DNA of 48,858 nt from JAIBJN01 sp963775625 (GCA_963775625.1 CAVZJM010000007.1:1-48858), one strand, 5' to 3'. Positions 40,496-48,858 are shown, counted from the stretch's first letter. The notes: a model not told the origin generated them from the sequence alone. Numbers and translations are program-made.

Positions 40496-41308
40496 ATGCC
40501 ACCCCTGCGCGTGCTGCACGTTTCCGACCTTCATGCGGGAACGCGCGAGGAGCCGGAGGTCGAGGCCGACCTGGTCGAGCTGGTGCAGAGGACCGACCCC
40601 GAGGTCGTGCTGGCAACCGGCGATCTCGCCCACCGGAACACGCCCGAGCAGCAGGAGCGGGCGGCGCGCCTGCTTCGGTCCCTCGAGCGGCCGCTGGTCG
40701 TCGTTCCGGGCAACCACGACATCCCGCCCTGGCCGCCGGCGCGGCTCCTGCGGCCGTTCGACGAGTTCCTCCGGCAGTGGCCCGAGGTGGAGCCGGTCTA
40801 CCGCTCGGAGCGGCTCGTCGTCTGCGGGCTGAACTCGGTTCGCCCCTGGCGGCACCAGGGCGGCGGGCTGCGGGGTGAGCAGCTCGAGCGCGCCGCACGC
40901 GTCCTCGCGGAAGCGCCTTCGGGAGCGCTGAGGGTCGTCGCGCTCCACCATCACCTGGTCGGCGCGCCCTGGCGGAGCCGCAAGCGACCGGTCTCCCGGC
41001 GAGGGACGGTGCTCGGAGCGCTCGTCGACGCGGGCGCCGAGCTGATCGTCTCGGGCCACGTCCACCAGAGCGCGGCGAGCGAACGGCGGGAGTTCGAGGT
41101 GGCCGAGGGCCCGGTGCACGGCACGACGGTCGTGACCGCCCCCGGCCTGGGCCAGCCGCGGCCCCGCCGGCGCGGAGAGGCCCGCGGCCTCCATCTCTTC
41201 GAGGCGGACGAGCGCGCCCTGCGCGTGCTCACGTACGCGTGGGTCGAGCACGCCTGGGCGCTGATCGCCGACCGGCGCTTCCCACGGGGGACCGAGCCGC
41301 TCCTGTGA
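40496..41308 (+). CDS. calcineurin-like metallophosphoesterase
   Basis: A 270-residue two-metal phosphoesterase with all five blocks: D-x-H (SDLHAG, 10-15), GDLAH, GNHD, HHH in VVALHHHLVGAP, and GHVHQ. Relatives include cyclic-nucleotide and Icc/SbcD-like enzymes; the substrate is unknown. No signal peptide, so cytoplasmic. The last codons and stop lie within a strong hairpin shared with the convergent gene. Confidence 0.9.
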   Translation: MPPLRVLHVSDLHAGTREEPEVEADLVELVQRTDPEVVLATGDLAHRNTPEQQERAARLLRSLERPLVVVPGNHDIPPWPPARLLRPFDEFLRQWPEVEPVYRSERLVVCGLNSVRPWRHQGGGLRGEQLERAARVLAEAPSGALRVVALHHHLVGAPWRSRKRPVSRRGTVLGALVDAGAELIVSGHVHQSAASERREFEVAEGPVHGTTVVTAPGLGQPRPRRRGEARGLHLFEADERALRVLTYAWVEHAWALIADRRFPRGTEPLL

Positions 41309-41326
41309 GCGGCTCGGTCCTCGTGG
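41282..41326. terminator. bidirectional hairpin terminator
   Basis: A perfect 13-bp stem GGACCGAGCCGCT (41289-41301)/AGCGGCTCGGTCC (41308-41320) with a 6-base loop, extended by CCACG/CGTGG (41282-41286/41322-41326). It lies at the end of two convergent genes; the loop contains the start of the TGA stop of the metallophosphoesterase. No T-run. Confidence 0.7.
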
Positions 41327-41333
41327 AATCGGG

Positions 41334-44300
41334 CTATGGAGCCGTGATCACGGGGCAGACGGTCGCCCCGCTCGTGGTGCAGACGATGCGGCCCTGAATA
41401 GCCGGGCTGAGCGGCGTGTTCGCCGCCACGTAGTCGGCGGTCACCTGATCCATGAAGTCCAGCGTGGCCATCCGGCTCGCGAAGTTCGGATAGCCGTCGC
41501 CGCCGTTTGCCATGAAGTCGTTCTCGAGGATCGAGTACGACGTCGCGGCCGTGAGGTCGACCGGTGGCCCGGTGCAGCTCCCGTCGGCCGCCTGGCGCAC
41601 GGCTCCCGTGACGCGGCTCCCGACCGCGGCTGAGATGTCGTACGTGAAGCAGAGGCCGGAGACCTGCGGGAAGCGGCCGTTGGCGCCCGGCATGATCGAG
41701 ACGCCGTTCTCGAGCATCGTCTTCAGCTCGGCGCCGTTCACCGGCAGGGTGACGACGATGTTCCCGAAGGGCAGGACGCCGAACACCTGTCCGCGGGTGA
41801 TCGGGAACGGCGGAGGTGTGAACGCCGGGCAGAAGTCGCCCGCAGCGTCCGGGTCCGGGCACGTGAGGTCGGCCCGGAGCCCTCCCGAGTTGGTGATCGC
41901 GAAGTCGGCGCCGTACGTCGTCCGCATCGCGTCGGTGACGACGTTGCCGACGAGCGACTCGCAGAGCCGCCCGTCTGCCCGGCCGCAGGAGTCCGAGCGC
42001 GGGATCGCCCGCGTGGAGGCCCCGATCTGCGTGCTCATGATCGGCGCGAGCGCCGCGTTGAGCTCGTCGATCTTCGCCTGGATCTGCGGGTCGGGCGTGA
42101 TGCCGACCGTCCACGGCCTGTGGTAGTCGGCGGTCTTGTAGACGACCCGGCCACGGCTGTCCACGACGATGCGCACCCGCGTGAACCGGATGCCCTTGCC
42201 CCGGTTCTCGGTCACGAGCACGCCGTTCGGCCTCGTCGCGTTCACCTGGAAGTCGTTGTGGTCGCCCATGACCACGTTGACGCCCTCGAGCGCGTCGGCG
42301 ATGTCCACGAGCGGGCCGGTCGGCTCGGTGACCGTTCCGGCGTTCACCCCTTCGTGGCCGAGCGCGACGATGACCTTGATGCCACGGCTCCGCAGCCGAT
42401 CGGCCTCGGCCTGGACCGTGTCGACCACGCTCACGACTTCGAACGGCCCGAGCCGGCCCGGGAAGAGCAGGCTGGGCGTGTCCTCGGTCGTGAAGCCCAC
42501 GAGGCCCACCCGGTTCCCGTCGAAGTTGAAGGTCGCCGACGGCGACCACTCCGGCGGGGTCGTCCCGTCGGGGAAGACCACGTTGGCGGAGATGATCGGG
42601 AAGTCGGCCAGCGGGATCAGCTCGTTCCGGAGGAACTGCTCGCCGCGGTCGAAGCTGTGGTTCCCGACCGCCTCCGCGTTCCAGCCCATCATGTTCATGA
42701 TCTCGACGGCAGGCTTGTCCTCGAAGAAGTTCGAGATCGGCGGAGTCGCGCCGCCGAACGAGTCTCCGCCGGTGACGCGAATCGCCCTGCCGGCGGCATC
42801 GGCCGCGAAGCCGTCGAACCACGTGTCGAGGAAGGCCGCGCCGCCGATCGCGAACGTCGGGTTGACCGCGCCCGCGCTCGTGACCGTGTCCGCCGTCTCG
42901 GCGAGCGGCGTGAGCTGGGCGTGCCAGTCGCTCATGTTCAGGATCGTGATCTCCTTGAGCTTCTTCTCGGAGAGGATCTTGTAGAGGATCGATCCCCGGG
43001 CGTTCTGCGGCCCCGGGATGTGCATCAGGTAGGAGATCGTGGGCGCGAGGTCGATCGCGCGGACGTCCTTCGCCGAGCCCTTGGCGATCCCGGGGCCGGC
43101 GGCGATGAACGTCGCGTGCATGTTGATGTTGTTCTTGAGGTCGACGAGCTCAGGCAGGTAGCCGTGCTGGCCGAAGAACTGCGACGGAGCGACGAGCTGC
43201 CCCGGCGTCTGCGCGTCCGTCTGATACGGCGGGCGGAACACGACGACGACGTCACCCGACCTGCTCGGATGGAGCGCGTTGGTGCCGTCGACGTTCGAGA
43301 GCTCCTCCTTCTTCATCACCTTGAGGACGACCTGCTGCTGCCCCGGCAGGTTCGGGTCGTCGAGGTTCTGGAACGCCGCGATGATCTGGTTCCGGACCGC
43401 CTCGTAGTTCGCGGCCGGCACCTGCGGCGTGTTCCCGGTCGCGGGATCGCGGCCGGCGAGGTTGATGTAGATCTGCGACGTGCCGCCGGCATGGCACTCC
43501 TTGGCAAGGGTGTCGCCCGGAGTCGTCGTGCCGGGATCGTTGGCGGCCTTGCGGCAGTTGCCGCTCTGCTCGCGCTCCTGGAGGCCGAGGTCGACCAGGA
43601 CCTTGCTGACGTTGACCGCGAACCACTGGGGCGCGAATCCGTGGTCGGACGAGACGAAGGTCCTCGCCGGCTGGGCGATCAGCTCGCGCGCCAGCGCCAG
43701 CGTGTTGTCGGCTTCCTCGTATGCCTGTCGGATGTAGCCCTCGCGCACCGCGACCCGGCCGTCCGGGACGTCGTCGTTCGTGATGTCGTCGTAGTACGGG
43801 TTCGGCTTGCCGTCGATGTCGGTCTTGGTGACGAGCGCGGTGAACTGGTGCTGGAACTCGTCGGTCGTGGGAGCGCCCACGAGCAGCAGGTCCGGCTTGA
43901 TGCCGAGGCCGGCTGGTGCCGGGCCGAGGATGTACTCGAGGTAGGCCCAGTGGGCGTCCTTCCACATCAGACCCTGCTCGACGTAGGTGTCCTCGTCGAC
44001 GATGCCGGCCTCCATCGGGGCGAAGTCGGCCGCCGTGGAGGTCGGGAAGTCGCGGTTCAGCTTCTCCTCGAAGTCGGTAGAGCCGGCGGGGCCGAGCGCG
44101 TTGTAGGTCGCGTTCGCGCGCTGCACCGAGGTGAAGTAGAGGCGGAACTTGGACAGGTCGCCGGTGAGGTCGATCAGCTTCGCGTAGAAGCCGGCAGTCC
44201 TGCCTGCGAACGTGCCGGTGGCAAGCGTTACCTTGGCGTCGGCCCACTCGCCCTGAGTCAGGTCCGCGACCGCCATGGCGCCGTCCTTGCCGGCGGCGGC

Positions 44301-45098
44301 CGAGGCGACCAGCACCCGGTCGTAGTTGGCGGTGCCGTCGTCGGTGGAGTCGTAGATGTAGACGTCCCAGACTCCGTTCGCCGGAATCTGCGCGTTGTTG
44401 TGAGTGAACGAGGTCTGCTTGGCCTGGCTGAAGGAGGCGGGGACGTTCGTCCAGCCCGCTGCGTCCGCCAGGTCGATGCGCTGGTACTGGACGCCGAACG
44501 CGTTCGCGCCCGCCGGCTGGCCGGGCAGGTCGTAGTTGAGGACGATGCCGCGCCCTCCGATGAAGGTGCGAAAGTCGACGACCGGGCCCTGGAGCGCCGG
44601 GACGAGGTTCCGCGAGCCGACCCACTCCATGGAGACGACGGTCTTGCCCGCCCGCTCGGCCGCCTGGCCGATGTGGTCGGCCTGGAGGATTCCGGTCGTA
44701 GCGAAGCTCGTCGAGTTGTTGAAGTTCCCCTCGCCGACCCGGTGGAACGTGTTGTTCATGGAGCCGTGCTCACCGGGCCAGGTGCCGGTGGAGAGCGTGT
44801 ACCAGCCGACCCCGGTGTTGGGCGGGAAGCCCTGCTTGAGGCCGTTCTTGCCGGTGATGCCCTGTTTCATTAGGGCGTTCATGGTCGGCATGGCCCCCTG
44901 CTTGGCGTACTTCTCGACCAGGTCGGGCCTCATGCCGTCCGAGGCAAAGAAGATGACGGGCGTTCCCGTCGAGCCGCTGGAAGCGCTTCCACCGGTGGTC
45001 TGGGCCAATCCGGTCGACACCGAACCGGCCACGAACAGGGTGAACGAAAGTGTCAGGGCGACCAGCAGCGCTGGCCTCAACCGCACCGTGCGTGTCAT
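41334..45098 (-). CDS. secreted fusion of alkaline-phosphatase-type phosphodiesterase and 5'-nucleotidase-like domain
   Basis: A 1254-residue protein with a signal peptide (cleavage about after GLAQ, residue 33). The first half (about 45-715) is an alkaline-phosphatase-superfamily/nucleotide pyrophosphatase domain: metal Asp54 (FASDGMRPDL), probable nucleophile Thr95 (FPPNTGVGWYTL), DEFQHQF, SSDHGF and GQHGYLPE. From residue about 718 a second hydrolase starts: ITILNMSDWHAQL (Asp724, His726), GGDSFGG, VGNHSFDRGE, ALGHEGVN and MGDHNDF, then the 5'-nucleotidase C-terminal domain (LVGNVVTDAMR, NSGGLRAD, LENDFMANGGDGY). It likely degrades phosphodiesters/nucleotides outside the cell. A weak ECF-type promoter precedes it. 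Confidence 0.9.
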   Translation of the reverse strand: MTRTVRLRPALLVALTLSFTLFVAGSVSTGLAQTTGGSASSGSTGTPVIFFASDGMRPDLVEKYAKQGAMPTMNALMKQGITGKNGLKQGFPPNTGVGWYTLSTGTWPGEHGSMNNTFHRVGEGNFNNSTSFATTGILQADHIGQAAERAGKTVVSMEWVGSRNLVPALQGPVVDFRTFIGGRGIVLNYDLPGQPAGANAFGVQYQRIDLADAAGWTNVPASFSQAKQTSFTHNNAQIPANGVWDVYIYDSTDDGTANYDRVLVASAAAGKDGAMAVADLTQGEWADAKVTLATGTFAGRTAGFYAKLIDLTGDLSKFRLYFTSVQRANATYNALGPAGSTDFEEKLNRDFPTSTAADFAPMEAGIVDEDTYVEQGLMWKDAHWAYLEYILGPAPAGLGIKPDLLLVGAPTTDEFQHQFTALVTKTDIDGKPNPYYDDITNDDVPDGRVAVREGYIRQAYEEADNTLALARELIAQPARTFVSSDHGFAPQWFAVNVSKVLVDLGLQEREQSGNCRKAANDPGTTTPGDTLAKECHAGGTSQIYINLAGRDPATGNTPQVPAANYEAVRNQIIAAFQNLDDPNLPGQQQVVLKVMKKEELSNVDGTNALHPSRSGDVVVVFRPPYQTDAQTPGQLVAPSQFFGQHGYLPELVDLKNNINMHATFIAAGPGIAKGSAKDVRAIDLAPTISYLMHIPGPQNARGSILYKILSEKKLKEITILNMSDWHAQLTPLAETADTVTSAGAVNPTFAIGGAAFLDTWFDGFAADAAGRAIRVTGGDSFGGATPPISNFFEDKPAVEIMNMMGWNAEAVGNHSFDRGEQFLRNELIPLADFPIISANVVFPDGTTPPEWSPSATFNFDGNRVGLVGFTTEDTPSLLFPGRLGPFEVVSVVDTVQAEADRLRSRGIKVIVALGHEGVNAGTVTEPTGPLVDIADALEGVNVVMGDHNDFQVNATRPNGVLVTENRGKGIRFTRVRIVVDSRGRVVYKTADYHRPWTVGITPDPQIQAKIDELNAALAPIMSTQIGASTRAIPRSDSCGRADGRLCESLVGNVVTDAMRTTYGADFAITNSGGLRADLTCPDPDAAGDFCPAFTPPPFPITRGQVFGVLPFGNIVVTLPVNGAELKTMLENGVSIMPGANGRFPQVSGLCFTYDISAAVGSRVTGAVRQAADGSCTGPPVDLTAATSYSILENDFMANGGDGYPNFASRMATLDFMDQVTADYVAANTPLSPAIQGRIVCTTSGATVCPVITAP

Positions 45099-45122
45099 CG
45101 GACTCCTCTCCCGGGGTTAGGA

Positions 45123-45148
45123 CGACGGCATCGAAATTACTCCGTTCC
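45123..45148 (-). promoter_or_regulatory. possible ECF-type promoter of the fused phosphoesterase gene
   Basis: Minus strand: GGAAC (45148-45144), 16-base spacer, CGTCG (45127-45123). Unlike the lipoprotein promoters it leaves a 24-base leader with GGAGAGGAG before the ATG, and the bases after GGAAC differ. Confidence 0.4.
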
Positions 45149-45195
45149 GGGCCGTCTGACAACCGTCCGTTCCCGCGCCGAGCCGATCCGTAGCT

Positions 45196-45224
45196 TTGTG
45201 TGTGAGGGCACCCGGCGCTAGGGT
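45196..45224 (+). promoter_or_regulatory. sigma-70-like promoter of the LuxR-type regulator
   Basis: TTGTGT (45196-45201), 17-base spacer, TAGGGT (45219-45224). The ATG is 15 bases after the -10, leaving a very short leader. Confidence 0.42.
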
Positions 45225-45239
45225 CGAGGACCGAGGCAC

Positions 45240-47999
45240 ATGCGCACGACCGACGTGATCGGGAGAGACGCCGAGCTGGAAGCTACGGTGAACTTCCTCG
45301 ACGCGGTCGCGACCGGGCCGAGCGGGCTCGTGATCGAGGGAGACGCTGGTGCCGGAAAGACGACGCTCTGGCTCGCCACCGTAGAGGAGGCGCGCGAGCG
45401 AGGCTACCGGATGCTCGAGACCCGGCCCGCGGAGACGGAGGCTGGGCTGCCGTTCGCGGGTCTGGGCGATCTCGTCGAGAGCACGCTCGAGGAGGTGCTC
45501 GACGAGCTGCCGGAGCCGCAGGCCGATGCGCTCCGGGTCGCGCTCCTGCTGGCGCCGCCGGGTGGTGCGCCTCTCGATGAGCGCGCCGTCGCGGTGGCCG
45601 TGCTGGGCGTGCTCCGCGAGCTCGCGGGCGCAGGCCCACTCATGGTCGCCGTCGACGACGTCCAGTGGCTCGATCCCCCGTCGGCGAAAGTCCTGTCATT
45701 TGCCTGGCGGCGGCTGCGCGAGGAACCGGTCGGGCTCCTGCTCGCGCATCGCCTCGGCACCGACGCCCCGGCCGGGCTCGCCGAAGACGACCGCCTCTCC
45801 TCGCTCGCGGTCGGGCCGCTCGCGCTCGGCGCCGTGCACAGGCTGCTCCACGAGCGGCTGGGTCTCGTCCTGCCGCGGCCGGCGCTACGCCGGGTCCACG
45901 AGGTCAGCGGCGGCAACCCGTTCTTCTGCCTCGAGCTCGGCCGCGCGCTCCAGGCCCGCGAGGCCGAGCTCTCCCCCGGCGAGCCGCTACCGGTCCCCGA
46001 CCGCCTGCAGGAGCTCGTTCGCTCCCGGCTCGAGGCACTGCCGCCGGAGAGCCGCGACGTTCTCGCCGCGGCGGCGGCGCTCTCTCAGCCGACGCTCGAC
46101 CTTCTGGCCGCGGCAGTCTCAGACGGAGCTGACGCCCTACGGCCGGGGCTGGAGGCGCAAGTGGTCGAGCTCGACGGTGACCGCGTCCGCTTCACACACC
46201 CGCTGCTCGCTTCGGCCGCGTACCAGGGCCTCGACGCGATCGGGCGCCGCCAGCTCCACCGGCGTCTCGCCGAGCTCGTCCCGGACGCCGACGAACGCGC
46301 CCGCCACCTGGCGCTCTCGACGGACGCTCCGGACTCCGACGTCGCGCGCGCGCTCGAGGAGGCGGCGGAGCACGCCCGCGCGCGAGGCGCGACCGCGACG
46401 GCGGCGGAGCTCTGCGAACAGGCATGCCGGCTGACGCCGCTCGACGAGCCGGACGCCGCTCACCGCCGGACGGTGGCGGCGGCCCGCTACCACTTCGTCG
46501 CAGGCGATACGGCGAGAGCACGCGCCCTGTTGGAGGAGGCGCTTCCTTCGACACGTGGGGGCGACGGTCTCGCCGAAGCGCTGGTCCTCCTCGGCCGGCT
46601 GCACCGATACGAGGGGGACCAGCCGCAGGCCGCCGAGCTCTTGCGCCGCGCGCTCGCCGAGACCAGCGCAAGCGACCGCGTGCGCGCGCAGGCGGCGCAG
46701 GGCTTGGCCGCGACGCACTTCTTCATGCGCGAGGAGCTCGAGGTCGCGCAGGGGCACGCGGCACTCGCCGCCGAGCTCGCGGCGCGGGCTGGCGCCTTCG
46801 CCGTACACGCGGAGTCCCTCGAGGATCAAGGCCACATCGAGACGTTGCTCGGACGTCCAGAGGCGGCTGCCACCTTCCAGGCGGCCCAGGAGCTGCGCGA
46901 CGTCCCTGCTAAGCAGGATCTCATCGCGTTGCCGAGCTACGCGTGGGACATCCACTTCTGCTGGACCGACGGGCACGAGGACGCGGCCATGCGACTGCGC
47001 CAGAGCTACGAGGACGCGGACGCGAGCGGCGACGAGTGGTCGGCTCCGATGATCCTCTCGAATCTCGCGGTGGCGGAGTACTTGCAGAGCCGGTGGCAGG
47101 AGGCAGCCCAGATCGCTGAGGAAGGCTTCGAGGCCGCACAGCAGACAGGGCAGCGGGGCTACCAGGCGTTCTCGTTGTCCGTGCGGGCGCTCGCTCGCGC
47201 CTCGTTCGGCCTCGAGACCGACGCACGCGCCGATGCGGAGGACGCGCTCGCCCTCGCCGGCGAGCGCGCGATGGGGTCGGCGAGGATCCACGCTCTCTGG
47301 GCGCTCGGCTTGCTCGAGCTCTCTCTCGGCCGGCCGGAGGAGACCGCCCGGCTGCTGGCGCCGGAACGGGAGCGGCTGCTCGCGGCCGGAGTCGGCGAGC
47401 CGGGGGCGATCCGCTTCGTCCCCGACGAGATCGAGGCGCTCGTGGCGCTGAGTCGGCTCGACGAGGCCGAGGAAGTGCTCGGCTGGCTCGAGGAGCGGGG
47501 ACGCGCGCTCGACCGCGCCTCCGCACTCGCGGCCGCGGCACGCTGCCGCGGCTTGCTCGCCGCAGCCCGGCGTGACGCCCACGCAGCGATAGCTGCATTC
47601 GAGGATGCACTCCACGAGCACGGGCGCGTCACGATCCCCTTCGAAGGGGCGCGGACGCTGCTTGCTCTTGGCTCAACCCAGCGACGCTCGAAGCAGAAGC
47701 GCGCCGCACGGGTGTCCCTCGAGGAGGCGCTGACGATCTTCGACGAGCTCGGCGCCGCTCTGTGGGCCGAGAAGGCACGCGCCGAGCTCGCCCAGATCAG
47801 CGGGCGCGCTCCTTCGCGGGGAGGACTCACGCCGGCCGAGGAGCGCGTCGCCGCCCTCGTCGCCGAAGGCCGGACGAACAAGGAAGTGGCCGCGGAGCTC
47901 TTCGTCGCCGACCGCACGGTCGAGTACCACCTCTCGCACATCTACGCGAAGCTCGGGGTGCGCTCGCGCGCCGAGCTGGCGCGCCGCTTCCCCGCGTAG
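45240..47999 (+). CDS. large ATP-binding LuxR-family transcriptional regulator
   Basis: A 919-residue LAL/STAND-type regulator. The N-terminal AAA-like ATPase has Walker A GDAGAGKTT (34-42) and Walker B-like LMVAVDDVQWLD. A long central region of helical TPR-like repeats (about 370-830) should sense a ligand or partner. The C-terminal LuxR helix-turn-helix (LTPAEERVAALVAEGRTNKE ... VEYHLSHIYAKLGVRSRAEL) binds DNA. It is divergent from the fused phosphoesterase gene and followed by a strong hairpin, so it is probably monocistronic; it may control its neighbours, which is inference. Confidence 0.93.
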   Translation: MRTTDVIGRDAELEATVNFLDAVATGPSGLVIEGDAGAGKTTLWLATVEEARERGYRMLETRPAETEAGLPFAGLGDLVESTLEEVLDELPEPQADALRVALLLAPPGGAPLDERAVAVAVLGVLRELAGAGPLMVAVDDVQWLDPPSAKVLSFAWRRLREEPVGLLLAHRLGTDAPAGLAEDDRLSSLAVGPLALGAVHRLLHERLGLVLPRPALRRVHEVSGGNPFFCLELGRALQAREAELSPGEPLPVPDRLQELVRSRLEALPPESRDVLAAAAALSQPTLDLLAAAVSDGADALRPGLEAQVVELDGDRVRFTHPLLASAAYQGLDAIGRRQLHRRLAELVPDADERARHLALSTDAPDSDVARALEEAAEHARARGATATAAELCEQACRLTPLDEPDAAHRRTVAAARYHFVAGDTARARALLEEALPSTRGGDGLAEALVLLGRLHRYEGDQPQAAELLRRALAETSASDRVRAQAAQGLAATHFFMREELEVAQGHAALAAELAARAGAFAVHAESLEDQGHIETLLGRPEAAATFQAAQELRDVPAKQDLIALPSYAWDIHFCWTDGHEDAAMRLRQSYEDADASGDEWSAPMILSNLAVAEYLQSRWQEAAQIAEEGFEAAQQTGQRGYQAFSLSVRALARASFGLETDARADAEDALALAGERAMGSARIHALWALGLLELSLGRPEETARLLAPERERLLAAGVGEPGAIRFVPDEIEALVALSRLDEAEEVLGWLEERGRALDRASALAAAARCRGLLAAARRDAHAAIAAFEDALHEHGRVTIPFEGARTLLALGSTQRRSKQKRAARVSLEEALTIFDELGAALWAEKARAELAQISGRAPSRGGLTPAEERVAALVAEGRTNKEVAAELFVADRTVEYHLSHIYAKLGVRSRAELARRFPA

Positions 48000-48039
48000 C
48001 CCGGCCGAAACCCTGGGGGTTTCCCCGTTTCAGGCCGGG
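48000..48039 (+). terminator. hairpin terminator after the LuxR-type gene
   Basis: CCCGGCC (48000-48006) and GAAAC pair with GTTTC (48027-48031) and GGCCGGG (48033-48039), with one bulged A and an inner GGGG/CCCC. It starts one base after the stop codon. Confidence 0.7.
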
Positions 48040-48086
48040 CGGGGCCGGCCTAGCGTGGACAGCGATACCCGAAAGGAGGCGCGGAG

Positions 48087-48858
48087 ATGAAGATTCTCCT
48101 TACTTCGGTCGCTGCCCTGGCGCTCGCCGTCGGGGTCGGAGGATGCGGAGGAAGCGAGACGACGCCCACCGTTGATCAGGGTGCGGCCCCAGGGGCGAAG
48201 CCGAAGCCTGCCGTCGAGGAGATCGACGTCGGTGCGGCTCCCACGTCTGTGGCCGTCAGCGACGGTTGGGTCTGGGTCGTCCGTAACCAGGGCGACACGG
48301 TCGTACGCCTCGATCCTCAGTCGGGGAAGCTGGTCGGCGAGCCGATCCCTGCCGGGAACGGAGCGTTGAGCGCGACGGCCGAGGGCGGCAGCGTCTGGGT
48401 TGCGAACATGTTCGACGACACGGTGACGCGGATCGACTCGCGCTCCGGGCGGGTCGTCGGCAAGCCGATCCCTGTCGGAGACCGCCCCATGGCAATCGCG
48501 GCTAGCGAGGGCTCCGTGTGGGTCTTCAACACACTCGGGGGCTCGGTCACCCGTATCGACGCGGCGACGGGCAAGGTGATCTCCACCTCTGAGCGGGTCG
48601 TCGGTAGCGCCGCAGGCAACCCGGACTACGCAGGGCTCGCGGTGGCCGATGGCTCGGTCTGGGTCGTCAGCCCGACCGAGGGCACGGTCGTCCGCCTCGA
48701 CGCCGAATCCAATCGGCCAAAGGGCAAGGCGATCGACGTCGGTGCGGGGCCAACCGGCATCACCATCACAGAGGGCTCGGTCTGGGTCGCCAATCCGGAC
48801 GCCGGCACCGTCACCCGCCTCGACGCGCGCACGGGGAGATCGTCGGCGAGCCGATTGC
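48087..48858 (+). CDS. lipoprotein with YVTN-type beta-propeller repeats (partial)
   Basis: Strong ribosome-binding site AAAGGAGG (48072-48079) precedes ATG 48087. The signal sequence ends in VGGC (Cys20), then an Ala/Pro/Lys linker leads into repeats of about 40-50 residues with the pattern G-x-V-W-V-x-N ... V-x-R-(I/L)-D-x-x-(S/T)-G-x-x-V-G-x-P-I. This is a beta-propeller like the Vgb/YVTN family, probably a surface binding protein. At about 48836 the repeat pattern breaks: the expected continuation EIVGEPI is found in another frame, suggesting one missing base in ACGGGGAG. The gene runs off the window. Confidence 0.82.
   Translation, partial: MKILLTSVAALALAVGVGGCGGSETTPTVDQGAAPGAKPKPAVEEIDVGAAPTSVAVSDGWVWVVRNQGDTVVRLDPQSGKLVGEPIPAGNGALSATAEGGSVWVANMFDDTVTRIDSRSGRVVGKPIPVGDRPMAIAASEGSVWVFNTLGGSVTRIDAATGKVISTSERVVGSAAGNPDYAGLAVADGSVWVVSPTEGTVVRLDAESNRPKGKAIDVGAGPTGITITEGSVWVANPDAGTVTRLDARTGRSSASRL

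Noticed and set aside
42120..44873. 917-codon open frame on the plus strand
   Set aside because: It is antisense to the fused phosphoesterase, whose motifs are all present; the reading is low-complexity Arg/Val/Asp, a normal by-product of GC-rich codon bias.
1..48858. CRISPR array, prophage or insertion sequence
   Set aside because: No regularly spaced direct repeats, no cas, integrase, phage structural or transposase genes are seen.

Overview
The window is about 48.9 kb of very GC-rich bacterial chromosome with tightly packed genes, many GTG starts and many stop/start overlaps (TGATG, GTGA). Gene content and protein style point to a high-GC actinobacterium, most likely class Thermoleophilia (Gaiellales/Solirubrobacterales type). 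Supporting content includes a K+-independent H+-pyrophosphatase, Rex, YbdK-type ligase, a DUF2520-panC-panB operon, Eis-like acetyltransferase and intergenic GGGGTCAGACCC palindromes. The placement is an inference. There is no phage, transposase, CRISPR or rRNA. No gene-free stretch exceeds about 300 bases; the largest gaps hold a riboswitch, palindromic repeats or a large inverted-repeat element.

Layout. 1-14.9 kb: a Val tRNA, a small unknown protein and a GNAT enzyme come first. They are followed by a long minus-strand run: a five-gene putative catabolic operon (citryl-CoA-lyase-like, PaaK-like CoA ligase, VOC enzyme, GST, MetE-like enzyme), a RibD/DHFR-like reductase, an M23 peptidase, an Eis-like acetyltransferase, UvrD/PcrA helicase, a DppA-like aminopeptidase, a CinA N-domain protein, and a cobalamin ABC importer (btuFCD) behind a cobalamin riboswitch. 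14.9-16 kb: a small plus-strand operon (VanZ-like, HAD-like, coiled-coil). 16-20.6 kb: hppA and a ybdK-DUF1844-mtnP operon. 20.7-23.3 kb: ECF sigma factor, membrane anti-sigma factor, a lipoprotein and Rex. 23.3-31.1 kb: glutaredoxin, subtilase, tsaD, rimI, tsaB, tsaE, uracil-DNA glycosylase, FmdB zinc ribbon and a GMC oxidoreductase, all on the minus strand. 31.1-34.6 kb: msrA (frameshifted)/msrB, and divergently DUF2520-panC (frameshifted)-panB. 34.6-41.3 kb: two lipoproteins, a Yip1-like membrane protein, uvrA, a PH-domain membrane protein, a small membrane protein and a metallophosphoesterase. 41.3-48.9 kb: a 1254-residue secreted protein fusing two phosphoesterase domains, a large ATPase/LuxR regulator, and the start of a lipoprotein beta-propeller cut by the window end.

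The most interesting signal is regulatory. Three unrelated small lipoproteins (22038, 35264 minus, 39029) each carry the promoter GGGAACATT / 17-base spacer from GGAAC / CGTC(T or C), and the start codon lies only 7-8 bases after the -10. They should be transcribed leaderless by an ECF sigma factor, and an ECF sigma/anti-sigma pair sits in the same window next to one of them. A weaker copy precedes the giant phosphoesterase. Other points: a ~190-base imperfect palindrome before msrB, 20-base direct repeats at the ends of the anti-sigma and rex genes, and three single-gene frameshifts that may be assembly errors.
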